From the NCBI RefSeq assembly GCF_023159225.1, contig NC_063163.1:108531885-108595884 (forward strand): a stretch of 64,000 nt of DNA, read 5' to 3'. Made by a program: the position numbers and the translations under genes. The number at the start of each line of letters is the position of its first letter. The stretch's first letter is position 1. Positions 36,870 to 48,706 of the stretch are shown here, piece by piece. Below the pieces are notes generated by a model, which saw only the letters and a program-made list of their open reading frames with translations, was not told the DNA's origin and ran no database searches. The DNA is from Perognathus longimembris pacificus. Its lineage: Eukaryota; Chordata; Mammalia; Rodentia; Heteromyidae.

Positions 36870-38072
36870 ATTCCTTGTCTCCAGTGCTACCCTTCTCATT
36901 TCCAAGGTTCAAGATCAAGACTCTCTCATCTTACTGCCTACAGTCAAATACATACTGTGGTAACAACCTAATTTCATTTCAATTCTAGCCTTACTTTTGC
37001 TTCCATTCACTTCAATTTCCTTAGAGAGGGAGGTGCTACTATACCCCTGCAGGTAAGTAAGGAAGTAACACATTCTCTTTTCTTCTATGCTCCCCACCAC
37101 ACTCCAAAGAATTTCTGGCTCGTATGGCTCAGCTCCCTTCCTACTGTTTCCACCTTTATTTTCTAGATAGGACAGGCACATTATCTGGGCCCCCACTTAA
37201 TTCTTCCTTTGTAGGGAAGACTGGCTTCTGCCCAGCTCTGTTTAGAATTCACAGATTTATTTCACAGATGTAATCTGAGGGCATTGTGATGTCTTATTCA
37301 TAGGCTTTGAAGTGGAGACTTCTATAAGTAATAAAACTTTAAAATAAATTTCCTGTACCTGATTCCTGTGTGTAATTTTCTCAGTTATTTCTGGCCAATT
37401 AATTGATACTACTAACCCACTCTAACAATATCCTACCTCTCGCTGCTGGACATAAAATGAATTTATTCTTAATATCACTTTCCATTCCCCCAATTTGCAG
37501 TAGTCTTCCCCTTTATGTACATTTGGATTTCCTGTTGTGATTTCCTGATTTTCTCTGTCGTTAGTCTACTTGTTATTCAAGATGGATGAATAGCAATATA
37601 GTTCTAAAACTATATAATAAAGCAGATTGTGCATTTCCATGGTAACAATGCAATAACTGGAGACTGCCTCTGAATAAAGAGTTAGCATAAAATAACATTA
37701 TCAATTCAAAGATACACTTTCTATAATAACCTACAGTGATTTTTGTGGGAGCAAAATTTTCAAATTTTAAGAAGAAATACTTGTTTGAAAAAGTATGTGT
37801 GATAGTTATTGATTTTTAAAAAGTTGGGTAAGAATTTATTCTAGGTATTGATCTTAAAGCTAATACAGTAAATTTACAGCACATACACAAATCAATACTA
37901 TCACAACACTGGGCAATTTAAACATATACTATTATTTAACCAATAATAAAATTAATTATTGAGTTAGTACCTTACTTAGATATTGAATTATCTTTTATTT
38001 TATTTTTATATAGGTTACATTCTATTTAAGAAACTGACCAGAAAATTTAGTGAATGCATTTCTCTTTAGTCA
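36870..38072. other. Intergenic, no feature seen
   Basis: No gene or repeat recognised; strongly AT-rich toward the right. Confidence 0.35.
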
Positions 38073-38087
38073 AAAAAAGAAGGTTAA

Positions 38088-38436
38088 CTTCCTGTGGTTG
38101 TACCTACACTATCGCTGTAATCTTATCTGAGTATATTGGAAACAGTGTTTATGGGTATTGGAAGTAGGAAATTCAAAGGGAATACCAAATTTGAGAGACA
38201 CAGGGTAAAAAAAGAGAAACAACTACAAAAGCAATACTTGCAAAACTGTTTGGTGTAAGTGAACTGAACACCTGGCGGGGGGGGGGGGGGGGGGGAAGGG
38301 AAAAGGGGGGAGGGAGGGGGGTATGAGGGACAAGGTAACAAACAGTACAAGAAATGTATCCAATGCCTAACGTATGAAACTGTAACCTCTATGTACATCA
38401 GTTTTATAATAAAAACTTAAATAAATAAATAAAAAT
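38088..38436 (+). mobile_element. LINE-1 3' UTR insertion
   Basis: A 349-bp, extremely 5'-truncated L1 that is only 3' UTR: GGGAATACCAAATTTGAGAG, a G-rich tract, GTATGAAACTGTAACC and an A-rich tail. The 15-bp duplication aaaaaagaaggttaa lies at 38073-38087 and 38437-38451. Confidence 0.9.
38277..38330 (+). other. Poly-G run and G-rich L1 tract
   Basis: A run of 19 G (38277-38295) followed by further G4-G6 blocks to 38330. It could form G-quadruplex structures. G-rich polypurine tracts are typical of L1 3' UTRs. Confidence 0.85.
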
Positions 38437-38669
38437 AAAAAAGAAGGTTAAATCCATTCATTTATTAGCAAATTTTTTTTTTGTTAAAGAAAAAGGAAAC
38501 ATAATGAATCAAAGATGTTAGGAACCATTGCAAGGAGTGAAGAATAGCAATCTCCGGACTCTGGGTGCTTGTTCATTTCAAGCTACACTAAAATATTGTC
38601 CTCTGTGGAGAGAAAGTCATTCCAAACATAGTGAAACTGCAAAAGAGGTATTTGTTGCTGCTGCTGTTG

Positions 38670-38862
38670 TTGGCAGTCCTGGGGCTTGAACTCAGGGCAT
38701 GGGCACTGTCACTGAGCTTCTTTTTTGCTCAAGGCTAGTGCTGTACCAGTTTAGCCACAATGCCACTTCTGGCAATTTCTCTTTATGTGGTACTGAGGAA
38801 TTGAACCCAGGGCTTTTGCATGCTAGGCAAGCACCCTATCACTAAGTCACATTCCCAGCCAA
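38670..38862 (-). repeat. Dimeric IDL-Geo-type SINE, older variant
   Basis: Minus strand, diverged copy ending CACATTCCCAGCC. No clear target-site duplication. Confidence 0.8.
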
Positions 38863-38883
38863 GAGTTTTGTTATCCTCCTCCT

Positions 38884-39074
38884 CTTTTTTTTGGGGGGGG
38901 GAGGGGGAGCTGAGGATTGAATCCTGAGCCTTGTGCATGTTAGGAGAGCACTCTACCATAGAGCTACCCTCCAGCCCTTGGATATTTGAGACAGGGTCTC
39001 ACTATGTAGTTTAGGTCTTTTTGCTTCTGATTTATCAATGCAGGAGTTACAGATATGTGCCACCAAACCTGGAT
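38884..39074 (-). repeat. ID-like monomer plus B1-like part (B4-like)
   Basis: ID-like sequence (GAGCACTCTACCATAGAGCT, minus) at 38884-38979, then a decayed B1-like section with GACAGGGTCTCACTATGTAG at 38989. Confidence 0.55.
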
Positions 39075-39089
39075 GTTGTGCTTATTTTT

Positions 39090-39093
39090 GTGT

Positions 39094-39151
<58 letters not shown>

Positions 39152-39154
39152 CGC
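39090..39154. repeat. (GT)n(GC)n compound microsatellite
   Basis: GT run to 39143 then GCGCGCGCGCGC. Z-DNA-prone. Confidence 0.95.
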
Positions 39155-39900
39155 TCTCATCTAAACCATTGGGCAACTTTCTGCAAAGCCATCTTTATTT
39201 CTTGCTTGTGGCCTTCTTAAATTCAGTATCTATTGCATCTGCAGAGATCTTAGCTGTGAGTAGTGGAAGTTGATTCTGGTTAATTTAGTAAGAAGGGGAG
39301 TAATTAACAAGAAATGGGCAAGTTCACAGACATTTAAGACATGCTTGGAAACCAGCTGGTGAAGTCAGGCAGCACAGGAAAGCCAAGTGGTAGAATTATG
39401 GGCAACTTATTTCCTGAAACTGTTCATGCACCACCAGCATCTGACATTTGTCTTGGATGAATAGGTTTTTTAAATTGTCTTTTTCAAAATGGATTAATAA
39501 ATTTTATTTGTGTCACACTCAGCATCCTGCATGGGAACTCAGATGGTGGCATGCAGGTCTGATGTTCTCAGGAATCTGCCACAGAAGGATTAGGAGTCTG
39601 GATCCCATCAAGACTAGATCACATGAGGGAAATATCTTCACACGTGGAAAGAATTCAAAGGTTGTATTGCCACAACCAGCAGATTATCTCTATTAACTTT
39701 TCAATTTTGAAACTGAATTTCACTTTCTTAGCAAAGTCTTTTCAGACATTCAAGACTCCATAGAGCCTTATTTATGGCTTTAGACATAATCCCATAACCT
39801 TTCCCTGGCATACTTTTGATATTTTTCCTTTTCTTTATCCTTTCCCTTCCTCCCTCTCATTTTCTTTTCTTTCTCTCTCCCTTTCTTTCTTTTTTTTCTC
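39155..39900. other. Intergenic, no feature seen
   Basis: No gene recognised. Pyrimidine-rich from 39825 to 39910. Confidence 0.35.
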
Positions 39901-39913
39901 TCATTCTTTCTTT

Positions 39914-40132
39914 TTTGTGTTGGTATTGACTGGTGCTTGAACTCAGGACCTAGACACTGTCCCTTAGCTTTATCACTCAAGGCTGGTGCTCTACTAATGA
40001 GCCACACCTTCACTTCTGGCCCTTGGTAGTTAATTGAAATAAGAGTCTTCTGGGCTTTCATGCACAGGCTGGCTTTAAACTGTGATCCTCAGATCTCAGT
40101 CTTCCCCAGTGTGAGCCACTGGTGCCTGGCTT
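39914..40132 (-). repeat. B4-like composite SINE
   Basis: Minus strand, GACCTAGACACTGTCCCTTAG at 39948 and a B1-like head fragment at 40105. Confidence 0.65.
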
Positions 40133-40375
40133 ACTTCGGATATTTCTAATCAATCATGTGCATCTGTTTTTCCTTAGATTTCACCATTAAGATGACAAGT
40201 TTGGATGGTGTGAATTTCAATTCAATTGTTGCCTTGTTTCTTAGAAGAAAGCAATGGGCTGAGTTGTGTTAAATGCTCTCTGTGTGAAGTTGTCCTTTCA
40301 GAATCCCCAGGGCACTGGTTCCAAAACAGGTGTCCAGATCAGTCCATGAACAAGACTCTTAAATAAGATATTTGC

Positions 40376-40460
40376 TAGCCTTGAGCAAAAAGAAGCCAGG
40401 GACAGTGCTCAGGCCCTGAATGCAAGCCCCAGGACTGGCAAAAAAAAAAACCCAAACAAA
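40376..40460 (+). repeat. Second-monomer-only SINE fragment
   Basis: Starts at TAGCCTTGAGCAAAAAGAAG with no left monomer, then an A tail. The flanking 8-mer atatttgc at 40368-40375 recurs at 40461-40468, which suggests insertion of an already short copy. Confidence 0.75.
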
Positions 40461-40947
40461 ATATTTGCATATAAATTACACACATCTTCCTAGACATATT
40501 ACATACTCCAGATTGCTTACAATAGCTATATAGCGGCAGTGCTAGGTAAATAGTTGCTCTATTGTGTAATTTGGGAATAATGAAAAAGTGTTTGTACATA
40601 TTCATTATAGATGCAATTCTCCCCTTTCCCACAGTATTTTTGAGCCACTGTTGAGCCATTGAATCTGCTGATTCAATGGATATTCCATGAAAATGGAAGG
40701 ATGGCTTGTCCACTGGTGCATCTTATTAAACACTTCTTATATTGTGTTTCTAATTCATAGTCTCCCTTACCTGTGCTGACTTGTGGACAATTCCTTTAGG
40801 CCTACCTTTAATTTAACTTATTATAATTTTAATTCATTGTATTCAGAAGATTGATTGATGTTTATCCTGTGTTTTCATTCCTAAAAGTTTCATTTGATTA
40901 TTTAAAATTTTTGATGGCTCAGTGGTACTCACTAGACACTATAGTGA

Positions 40948-40948
<1 letters not shown>

Positions 40949-40986
<38 letters not shown>
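40949..40986. repeat. (CA)n(TA)n microsatellite
   Basis: CA run followed by a short TA stretch. Confidence 0.95.
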
Positions 40987-41926
40987 CAATGTGTGGGTGG
41001 ATATGGAAGAGAAAAACTAGGAGAGAGGGAAGGGGTGACATTGTCCCAAAAGAAATGTACTCTTTACCTGGCTTATATAACAGTAACCAAATTTTTAAAA
41101 AGTTAAAACTTAGGTGGTTATTTTGATTGTTTTGCTTTCTTTATTATACTTTCATATTATTATTATTTCATACAATTATTATTATGAATTATACTATTAT
41201 ATGGTTCCTGACATGCCTGATAATTTTTCAAGTATGGCTGTCTAGCCTTATTTTTGTCTTATTATCTGTGGTGGTTATCCATTAAGGTGGTTTTATGTTG
41301 GGTTAGTGATCTACCATGGGCTCATGGTCTTTGGATGTTTTATCTGGGAAAGTAACTCATTAAACCTAAATCCATAGTACCCCAGAAATACACTAGCTCT
41401 CTCCAAAGCAAATAGTCTAGTGTCTATCCAACCCAGATTTGTACTTTCTTAGCTTTATTTTATTAGAAAAGATTTTTCTGATGAAGTTTGTTGCTGAAAA
41501 TAGCTGGCCTTAATAAATACTTGTTGTTTGAATAAATTGACTTTTACATTAATGCACAGTGATCATTCTTCCTCTTCCATTTCTGGACCAGTGCTATACC
41601 ACCACTAAATTCAAAATAGGGAATACAGTGGGAAGGAATTAAGTGTACTAAAAAGAAATGCCATTTTCTTTACAAAACAAACTTCAAGACATTATTCATA
41701 TCTAAAATTGAAGAAAGACATTTTAGGTTCTACGGTAGAATTGAATAAAGTAATCCAGACCTATACTGGCAAGTTCCTTGGCCATTTCATTGATTAGTAT
41801 GCATAGCCAAGGGTGTCTATTCTCCTTTGTTGCCAGGAAAATGACCATAAACATGTCATCCTGTAGTATACTTCATGATTATGTCAGAGTACTCCAAATA
41901 TGTCTTGAAGGCTAGGGCTGACCAAA

Positions 41927-41929
<3 letters not shown>
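40987..41929. other. Intergenic, possible L1 3' end trace
   Basis: 40995-41100 contains GAGGGAAGGGGTGACATTGTCC and CAAAAGAAATGTACTCTTTACC, resembling a decayed + strand L1 3' terminus. Nothing else is recognised. Confidence 0.4.

Positions 41930-41968
<39 letters not shown>
41930..41968. repeat. (GT)n microsatellite
   Basis: About 39 bp of GT. Confidence 0.95.
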
Positions 41969-41975
<7 letters not shown>

Positions 41976-42193
41976 GTAGAGAAAGAAAGAAGTCTGTATT
42001 GTTTTATTTTGTGATTTCACGTTGGACATTACATAGCAGCAGTACTTTGTACTGATCAGTACTTTGTTGGTTGAAAGAATCCCCAAGACCCTATGGACAT
42101 GAGGATAGGGAACAAAGACTCCATCTATTGATCAGGAAAGCTCTTGGTCTCACTACTCCAAGAGCATGTGGGATGCAAACTATATGTGTGAGT

Positions 42194-42194
<1 letters not shown>

Positions 42195-42234
<40 letters not shown>
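42195..42234. repeat. (GT)n microsatellite
   Basis: About 40 bp of GT. Confidence 0.95.
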
Positions 42235-42235
<1 letters not shown>

Positions 42236-42239
42236 TATC

Positions 42240-43380
42240 GTCTTCTTTGGAAAGGACAATCTGCCACATGCATCCACATTCTATAGCTGTTATAAACATA
42301 TTATTCAATTAGGAAACACCCAGAATGATGCCAAGGACTATAGCTGCTCCATATGCATTCCTTTTCTTTTCTCTTGTTTTCCTCCTTGCATATAAGAAAA
42401 ATATAACAACTTTTCATTTTAAGGCACACAAGACGGATGAGAAATAAAAACTGTTATTTTTCTTGCATCATCTGCTATACTGAGTTGTCAGGTCAGTAAA
42501 TACCTATTTTACAAATGAGAGACTTATGGCTTGACAATGCTTAGTAATTTTTAGTCTTAAACTTGTTTGGTAGGATGATTTATTTTTTGTTCTCCACTCA
42601 GGCTTTAAATAAACTTTTTAAAGTATGGTATAAAGATATATAGCTTGATGAATGTTTTTTATAACTAAATACATCTGTGTAACTCATATATTTTTCAGAA
42701 CCAGAGAATTATCATCAACCCCCAAGAACTTTTTATATAGCTTTCAAGTTACAAGCCTCTGACTGCCTGGCTAAGAGGAACTATTGTCTGATTCTCAAGC
42801 CCAATTTTACAATTTCATATATGTGTGTTAGTGTTACCATTGTTGTTATCAACTACCTGATGGAAACAACTTAAGCAAGGAACGATACATTTTGGAGATA
42901 GTTTCAGAAGGTTCAGTTGTGGTCATTTGGTTTAGAGGTCCCTCAGTTTATAGTGGGGTAGAAAAATCATAGCTGTGGGATCCTTCGAATGAGAAGGCTG
43001 TTCACCTAATGGCAGACAGGAAGTAGAGAGAGAGAGAGAATTACTTGGGATCAGATATTACCCTCCAGTGACCTACTTTCTTTAACTTGGCCCATCCCTA
43101 AAGTTTCTACCACCTCCCCCAAATAATGCCAATATCTGAGGATGGAGCCTTCAACATGTGAGTCTGTGGAAGAACATTTCATATTCAAAGTAATAATATA
43201 GACATACTTTTGTGTATGCCATTTATTTTCATGGTTTAATAGAATTTCATTTAAATTATATTTTGTTATTTATTATTGCTATATACAATTAGTTTTCATG
43301 TAAATGATTTCAATTTGGGGCTAATATATACAATGCTACTATGAACATTCTGTGTGGCATGTCTTTGGATCAACTATGTA
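42240..43380. other. Intergenic, no feature seen
   Basis: AT-rich with no gene or repeat recognised. Confidence 0.35.
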
Positions 43381-43631
43381 CTTTTTTCTTTTCTTTTTTT
43401 CTGGTCCTGGGACTTGAACTCAGGGCTTGGGCTCCATCCCCGAGCCTCTCTATGCTTGCTGCTAGCACTTTACCACTTAAGCCAAGTGCCACTTTTGCCC
43501 CTTTTCAGAGTAGTTTATTAGAGTTAAGAGTCTCACAGACTTTCCTGCCTAGGCGGCTTTAAAGTGTGATTCTCAGATTTCAGCCTCTTGAGTAGCTGGA
43601 ATTAAAGGCATGAGGCTCCAGTACCCAGCTT
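43381..43631 (-). repeat. B4-like composite SINE
   Basis: Minus strand, tRNA-like part at 43400-43490 and B1-like head at 43580-43631 (GAGTAGCTGGAATTAAAGGC reversed). Confidence 0.7.
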
Positions 43632-43866
43632 ATATACTTATTTTTAAAGAGTACACACCTAAATGTGGGATGATGTTTCAAAATATATAAATATTCAAGT
43701 TTGTGTAATAGTGCTAAGCAATTTATTACAATGCTATGTGTTGTACAAATTGTATTCTTAGTACAGATCTAAGTTTTTCTTTTTTTTTCTTTGTCATCTA
43801 TTTTAGTCAACTAGGGTTTGATTTCTTTGCCTTAAGGTTTTTGGTTACAATTAATGAGAAAGAGCT

Positions 43867-44534
43867 GGTACATATACACAATGGAATTTTATGCCTCTAT
43901 CAGAAAGAATGACACTGCCCCATTCATAAGGAAATGGAAGGACTTGGAAAAAATTATACTAAGTGAGGTGAGCCAGACCCAAAGAAACATGGACTCTATG
44001 GTTTCCCTCATAGGGAATAATTAGCACAGGTTTAAGCTAGTGACAGCAGAGGATCACAAGAGCCCAATAGCTATACCCTTATGAACACATAAGATGACGC
44101 TAAGTGAAATGAACTCCATGTTATGGAACCGAGTCTTATATCACTGTTGTAATTACTTTCAACATGCCATGTGAAACTGTAACTTCTTCTGTTCATGATC
44201 CTCTTGTATCCCCTTCCTGTGGTTGTCCCCGCAAGCACTATCACTCTATCTCATTTGAGTACCCTGGGTACTGTATACACTGGTATTAAAACTAGGGAAG
44301 TGAAAGGGAATACCAAAATTGAGAGACAATGGATAAAAGACAAAAGCAATACTTGCAAAACCACTTGGTGTAAACCAACTGAACAACTCATGGGGGGAGA
44401 GAAAAGGGGGGAGGGGGAGAGGGGAATGAGGGAGGAGGTAACAAACAGTATAAGAAATGTACCCATGACCTTATGTATGAAACTGTAACCCCTCTGTACA
44501 TCACTTTGACAATAAATAATTACTAAAAAAAAAA
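43867..44534 (+). mobile_element. 5'-truncated LINE-1 (ORF2 end and 3' UTR)
   Basis: A 668-bp copy. It has the ORF2 terminal region (ACACAATGGAATTTTATGCC, AAGTGAGGTGAGCCAGACCC), then 3' UTR with GGAATAATTAGCACAGGTTT, the G-rich tract at 44392-44430 and the end CCCCTCTGTACATCACTTTG plus AATAAA, then an A tail. The apparent duplication is aaagagct at 43859-43866 and 44535-44542. It defines the L1 3' end of this genome. Confidence 0.9.
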
Positions 44535-44542
44535 AAAGAGCT

Positions 44543-45456
44543 TAGTATATTCCTTTCCTATTTTCAAAGTCAAGGTCCACCAAAGAGATACTATTGTCTC
44601 TTCAGGAATAATAGATTCAGTTAAGGAGGACTTAGAAGGTACAGGAGGTGACAGACAGACTGTTAGAAAAAGGGATGAAAGCCAGTGATCTAGGAGACTA
44701 TGGGAGCCAGGAAGTCTGAATAGATGTTTATGTTCTTTTTAGTAGAGTGACCGTAACATTTGTAACCCAAATCCAAGCACTTTTAAGAGTAAAAGAGTGT
44801 TATTAATAATCATAGTGCTATATTATACAAGGATAATGGATGCCATTCAAGACTATCCCAGGATGGTTTTAGGCAACCCTTCTAGAAATTTACAAATGGA
44901 GATGCTCAAATGTTCTGCAATTTTTTTCTGAGAATATTAACTTAGAAGATCATATGAAAAGCAAATTTGTCATCTGAAGAATGGCAGGATCAAATCCTCA
45001 GGTACATTACCCATTGTACTTGGATCGATTCTAGCTATAGATTCATGTGCTACCTTTTTGTGTATATTATATTTTGTCTCCTAACAGATAGTCAAGGCTT
45101 GTTTGTGCCATTTAGTAGAGTTAAGAGTAGTAGGTGGTATTTGCTGTGACAGTTTTTTTTTTTTTTTTTTTTTTTTTTTACTATTCTGAGTAGCTCATGG
45201 TCCTGGAAGCATTTTCTATGAGGTACTCTTGGAATATCTATCACTTTAACATAAACTATTTGCTTGTTTGTTTACATCCTCCTCTCAAAGCTTTCTATGA
45301 AAGTTTTGAAATGATAAATAAGTTTGAGACTATTTTCCTTTAAATACAAGCATAGGCCCATGGAATAAATAAAAGGGGAAAAAAATGAGTCTTTTAAACC
45401 CATCACTGAATGACATGGAACCCGTAGGGCTGAAGGGAAGTTTGTGTTGAATGTCA
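44543..45456. other. Intergenic with 27-bp poly-T run
   Basis: A pure T run at 45153-45179 with no adjoining SINE body that I recognise. Otherwise unassigned. Confidence 0.4.
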
Positions 45457-45560
45457 GTTCCCCAAGAGAGTACATAAATATCTAAGGCAGGGCGTAAACA
45501 AAGGCAGTGCCATCTCTTCCCAATAGACACAAAGCTCAGAGAAATTCTCTGGGGAATCTG
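45457..45560 (+). promoter_or_regulatory. Candidate OR8B4 promoter with EBF site
   Basis: 45544-45557 reads attctctggggaat. It matches 11 of the 12 fixed positions of the palindromic EBF/Olf-1 consensus ATTCCCNNGGGAAT. Upstream are a weaker site TTCCCCAAGAGAG (45458-45470) and a TATA-like TACATAAATA (45471-45480). OR promoters typically carry O/E and homeodomain sites, and TAATCA lies at about 45565. It is about 0.9 kb upstream of the coding exon. Inference only; no transcript evidence is available here. Confidence 0.4.
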
Positions 45561-46440
45561 TGCCTAATCAGGTCCCCAAGACCTGATGGCCAAGAAGTTC
45601 AGTTTCCCCTAATATTCCAGCTGGGGTTCTGGTGAACCAATTCATTCTCCTGAAATTCATAGAAACCACCTGAGACAATCCACACACAGAAACAAATGAC
45701 AGTTTTTTCCTCAAGTACCTTGGAGAATTTGGGTCAGTAAAACCTCTGATTTCATAACACCACGAGAATCAGAAGAGGTAACATGCAAAGCTGCTTACTA
45801 TATGCTTATCAGTACTCTCTTCTCCTTCTGACTAATGAAAAGAGACCTCGTAAATCCCAGCACTGAGAAGGACCAAAGAGAAGGAAGGAAGGCAAAGGCC
45901 CCAACCCATCTTTTCTGATAGTTTTCTTTTAAATCCATATCCAGGAGCTCTGAGAAGTATTGATCCCTCCCTTGCTGTCAACACCAATTCTGAGGTGAGA
46001 CTAAAGAGATTTAAAGGAACCAAGAAGCCTTTAGAGAACAAGTGGGAGATACTCTTAGCTTTTGGCTTATCTATCTCACTACCTAGGAACTTCATATATG
46101 TTTGGGAGAGAAAGGAAGAGAATGAGAAGACACAATAGTGGCATGAGAGCGCTTGTCTCCTCCTAGCACCTGAGGCAGGGGACAAAGCTTATTGGCTTAG
46201 ATCTTTTGGAGAGTCTTTGGTTGTCTCCAATGGAGTTGTTTTACTACTTTATCTCTCAAGTGGGGCCTAAATCATGCTAACAGACAAGCTTGGATTTGTG
46301 ATCAGCCTAGGGGAGCTGTGATGCTATATCAGAGTTATACTGTCAACAGCTTGAGATGAAGGATGAGGAAGGCATCCATGTATGGCCTTATATTTCTACA
46401 GCCCTTTCCCACTATTAATGTTTGTGTTTGTCATCATCTT
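45561..46440. other. 5' flank of the OR8B4-like gene
   Basis: No repeat recognised. This would be intron if transcription starts near 45.5 kb. A 117-residue minus-strand frame here has no family match. Confidence 0.35.
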
Positions 46441-46443
46441 GTG

Positions 46444-46466
46444 TGTTTTATCCCTTGTTTCCATAG
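46444..46466 (+). promoter_or_regulatory. Splice acceptor of OR8B4-like coding exon
   Basis: TTTTATCCCTTGTTTCCATAG ends at AG 46465-46466, so the exon would begin exactly at an upstream in-frame ATG (46467) and 18 nt before the conserved start. Confidence 0.6.
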
Positions 46467-46484
46467 ATGACTTACCAGAAGAGA

Positions 46485-47414
46485 ATGACTCTGAGAAACA
46501 GCTCCTCGGTGACTGAGTTTATCCTTGTGGGATTGTCAGAGTATCCAGAGCTCCAGATTCCCCTCTTCGTCCTGTTCTCAGCAATCTATGTGCTCACTAT
46601 AGTGGGCAACTTGGGCTTGGTCACCTTAATTGGGCTAAATTCTAGCCTTCATACCCCAATGTACTTTTTCCTCTTCAACTTGTCCTTTATAGATCTCTGT
46701 TACTCCTGTGTGTTTACCCCCAAAATGCTGAGTGATTTTATGTCAGCAAATATTATTTCTTATATAGGATGCATGACTCAACTATTTTTCTTTTGTTTCT
46801 TTGTCAATTCCGAGTGCTATGTCTTGGTATCAATGGCCTATGATCGCTATGTGGCCATTTGCAGCCCTCTGCTCTATATGGTCACCATGTCCCCTCGGGT
46901 CTGCTCTCTGCTGATGTTGGGTTCCTATGTAATAGGTTTTGCTGGGGCCATCGCCCATACTGGAAGCATGCTGAGATTGATCTTCTGTGATTCCAACATC
47001 ATCCATCATTACCTATGTGAAGTCCTCCCCCTCCTAGAGCTCTCTTGCACCAGCACTTACATGAATGAGCTTGTGTTTTTCATTGTTGTTGGAGCTGTCA
47101 TCATTGTATCCAGTGTCAGCATCTTCATTTCTTATGCACTGATTCTCTCTAACATTCTTCGGATTCCCTCTGCTGAGGGCAGATCCAAAGCCTTTGGTAC
47201 ATGTGGCTCTCACTTGGTTGCTGTTGCCCTGTTTTTTGGGTCTGGAGCATTCACTTATTTAACAACCTCTTTCTCTGGGTCAGCAGGACAAGGAAAATTT
47301 GCCTCAGTCTTTTACACCAATGTGGTTCCAATGCTTAACCCTTTGATCTACAGTTTGAGGAATAAAGATGTCAAACATGCCCTAGATAAGACCTTGAAGA
47401 AAGTGTTCTTCTGA
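46485..47414 (+). CDS. OR8B4: Olfactory receptor, family 8 subfamily B, OR8B4-like
   Basis: An intact 309-residue odorant GPCR, equal in length to human OR8B4 as I recall it. NSS is at 5-7, GN at 41-42, PMYFFL at 58-63, [10 protein letters not shown] at 117-126, KAFGTCGSH at 236-244, and [12 protein letters not shown] at 285-296. Markers for OR8B4 are the start [59 protein letters not shown] and the TYLTTSF segment before TM7. An alternative in-frame ATG at 46467 would add six residues. I chose 46485 because it aligns with the human start and with the other genes here. The TM6 motif has Gly in place of the usual Ser at two positions. Orthology is well supported by sequence and by order. Confidence 0.95.
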   Translation: MTLRNSSSVTEFILVGLSEYPELQIPLFVLFSAIYVLTIVGNLGLVTLIGLNSSLHTPMYFFLFNLSFIDLCYSCVFTPKMLSDFMSANIISYIGCMTQLFFFCFFVNSECYVLVSMAYDRYVAICSPLLYMVTMSPRVCSLLMLGSYVIGFAGAIAHTGSMLRLIFCDSNIIHHYLCEVLPLLELSCTSTYMNELVFFIVVGAVIIVSSVSIFISYALILSNILRIPSAEGRSKAFGTCGSHLVAVALFFGSGAFTYLTTSFSGSAGQGKFASVFYTNVVPMLNPLIYSLRNKDVKHALDKTLKKVFF

Positions 47415-47546
47415 TGGGTCAGTTGGTGTTATAGGCAATCAATTCCCAGTAAACATAATACTCAAGTACTTTTTTAATCCACTGAAGGAGGAATTTCATT
47501 TTTTTCCCTAAAACAGAGTCTTCTCTTTCCTTTTAAGAATCAAAAA

Positions 47547-47680
47547 TCTCATCTGGCATGGTGGTATGTGCACCTATAATTTCAGTACTTGAGAGGTGGA
47601 GGCAGGAAGACTGCAAGTTCAAGGACAGTTTGCACTACATAGAGAGTTGTTTCAAAAACAAACAGAAAAGTGAACAAAAA
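47547..47680 (+). repeat. B1-like SINE
   Basis: TGGCATGGTGGTATGTGCAC head and GAGGTGGAGGCAGGAAGACTG, typical of a 7SL-derived monomer, with an A-rich end. Confidence 0.7.
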
Positions 47681-48049
47681 TCTGCACTTTCTTGCCTATA
47701 TTCTCCTTTAGGATTATGCCATTTTGTATCACTTCGCATGACCCTTAGTATTTATAAAGTGCCTGTTATTTACTGCATTCTAGTTTCGATCCAAGAGGTG
47801 AATAACCTGAAATATCATGTCTTCCACTTCTTTCATGGTAGGCTAAATGGGTTTGTCTAGGCAAAGGGTTTTCAGCTGGGAGTAGGAGAATACTGTGGTA
47901 TGAAATCTCAGAAATACTTTTCTTCAGTGATGTGACCAGTCTTGCCAAACATCAAAGGCAGATTTCTGAATGCCATAGGTAACATAACCTCTCAACTTTT
48001 AGAAACATTGCCTGCTCAAGTTGAGCAGAAATCTTCCTTTCCAGGCCCG

Positions 48050-48482
48050 TCTGTTGCATAGCTAGTGAAGATCTCCCAATCGGTGGGCTTTCTGTTTATC
48101 TTGCTAGCTATGTCCTTTGTCATGCAGAAGCTCTGCAGTTTAATGCAATCCCATTTATCCAGCCTTTCTTTGATTTGTTGTGTTTCTGGGTCTTTATTTT
48201 AACCTGGGTCTTTATTTTCAACCTGTGTCAAGGGGCCCTAGTGCTTCCCTTATTCCTTCTTATAATATTTTCAGGGTATCTATCTGATCTTACATTGAGG
48301 CTTTGGATCCGCTTGGAGTTAATTCTGGTGCAGGGTGATATATAAAGATCAACTTCAATTTTTTACATGTGTATAACCAATTGTGCCAGCACCATTTGTT
48401 GACCAGCCTTTCTTCCATCCTGTTTACTTTGTCTCCCTTATCAAAGATTATGTGGCCATATGTCCGTGAGTTAATTTCTGGG
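48050..48482 (-). repeat. LINE-1 ORF2 fragment
   Basis: The reverse complement contains L1 ORF2 wording (reverse of CAGAAGCTCTGCAGTTTAATG and GTGCCAGCACCATTTGTTGA). It is decayed and has no intact frame. Confidence 0.75.
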
Positions 48483-48483
48483 A

Positions 48484-48560
48484 ATGCTAGCCTTAAGCAC
48501 AAAGAGGCTCTTGGACAGTGCCTGGGCTCTGAGTTCAAGCCCCAGGACTGACAAAAAATT
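48484..48560 (+). repeat. Second-monomer-only SINE fragment
   Basis: Starts TGCTAGCCTTAAGCACAAAG and ends CCCCAGGACTGACAAAAAA. It shares the breakpoint of the 40376 fragment. Confidence 0.7.
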
Positions 48561-48595
48561 CTTTTATTTATTTGTTCTAATGGGATATTTTTTCC

Positions 48596-48706
48596 AGACA
48601 AAGGGCTCTCTCTTTGGAACCAAGGCTGGCCTCAGATTCCTGACCCTCCTGCCTCAGCATCCTGACTGTTGCTATTATAATTTGTCTATTACCATGCCTG
48701 GCACTC
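48596..48706 (-). repeat. B1-like SINE, old
   Basis: Reverse 7SL-like segment with CCTGCCTCAGCATCCTGACT at 48648. Confidence 0.55.

Noticed and set aside
45153..45179. Poly-T run as the tail of a minus-strand retrocopy
   Set aside because: No recognisable body follows it and no flanking duplication was found.
45832..46185. 117-residue minus-strand frame upstream of the OR8B4-like gene
   Set aside because: No recognisable domain; it lies in the presumed 5' intron or flank of the OR gene.
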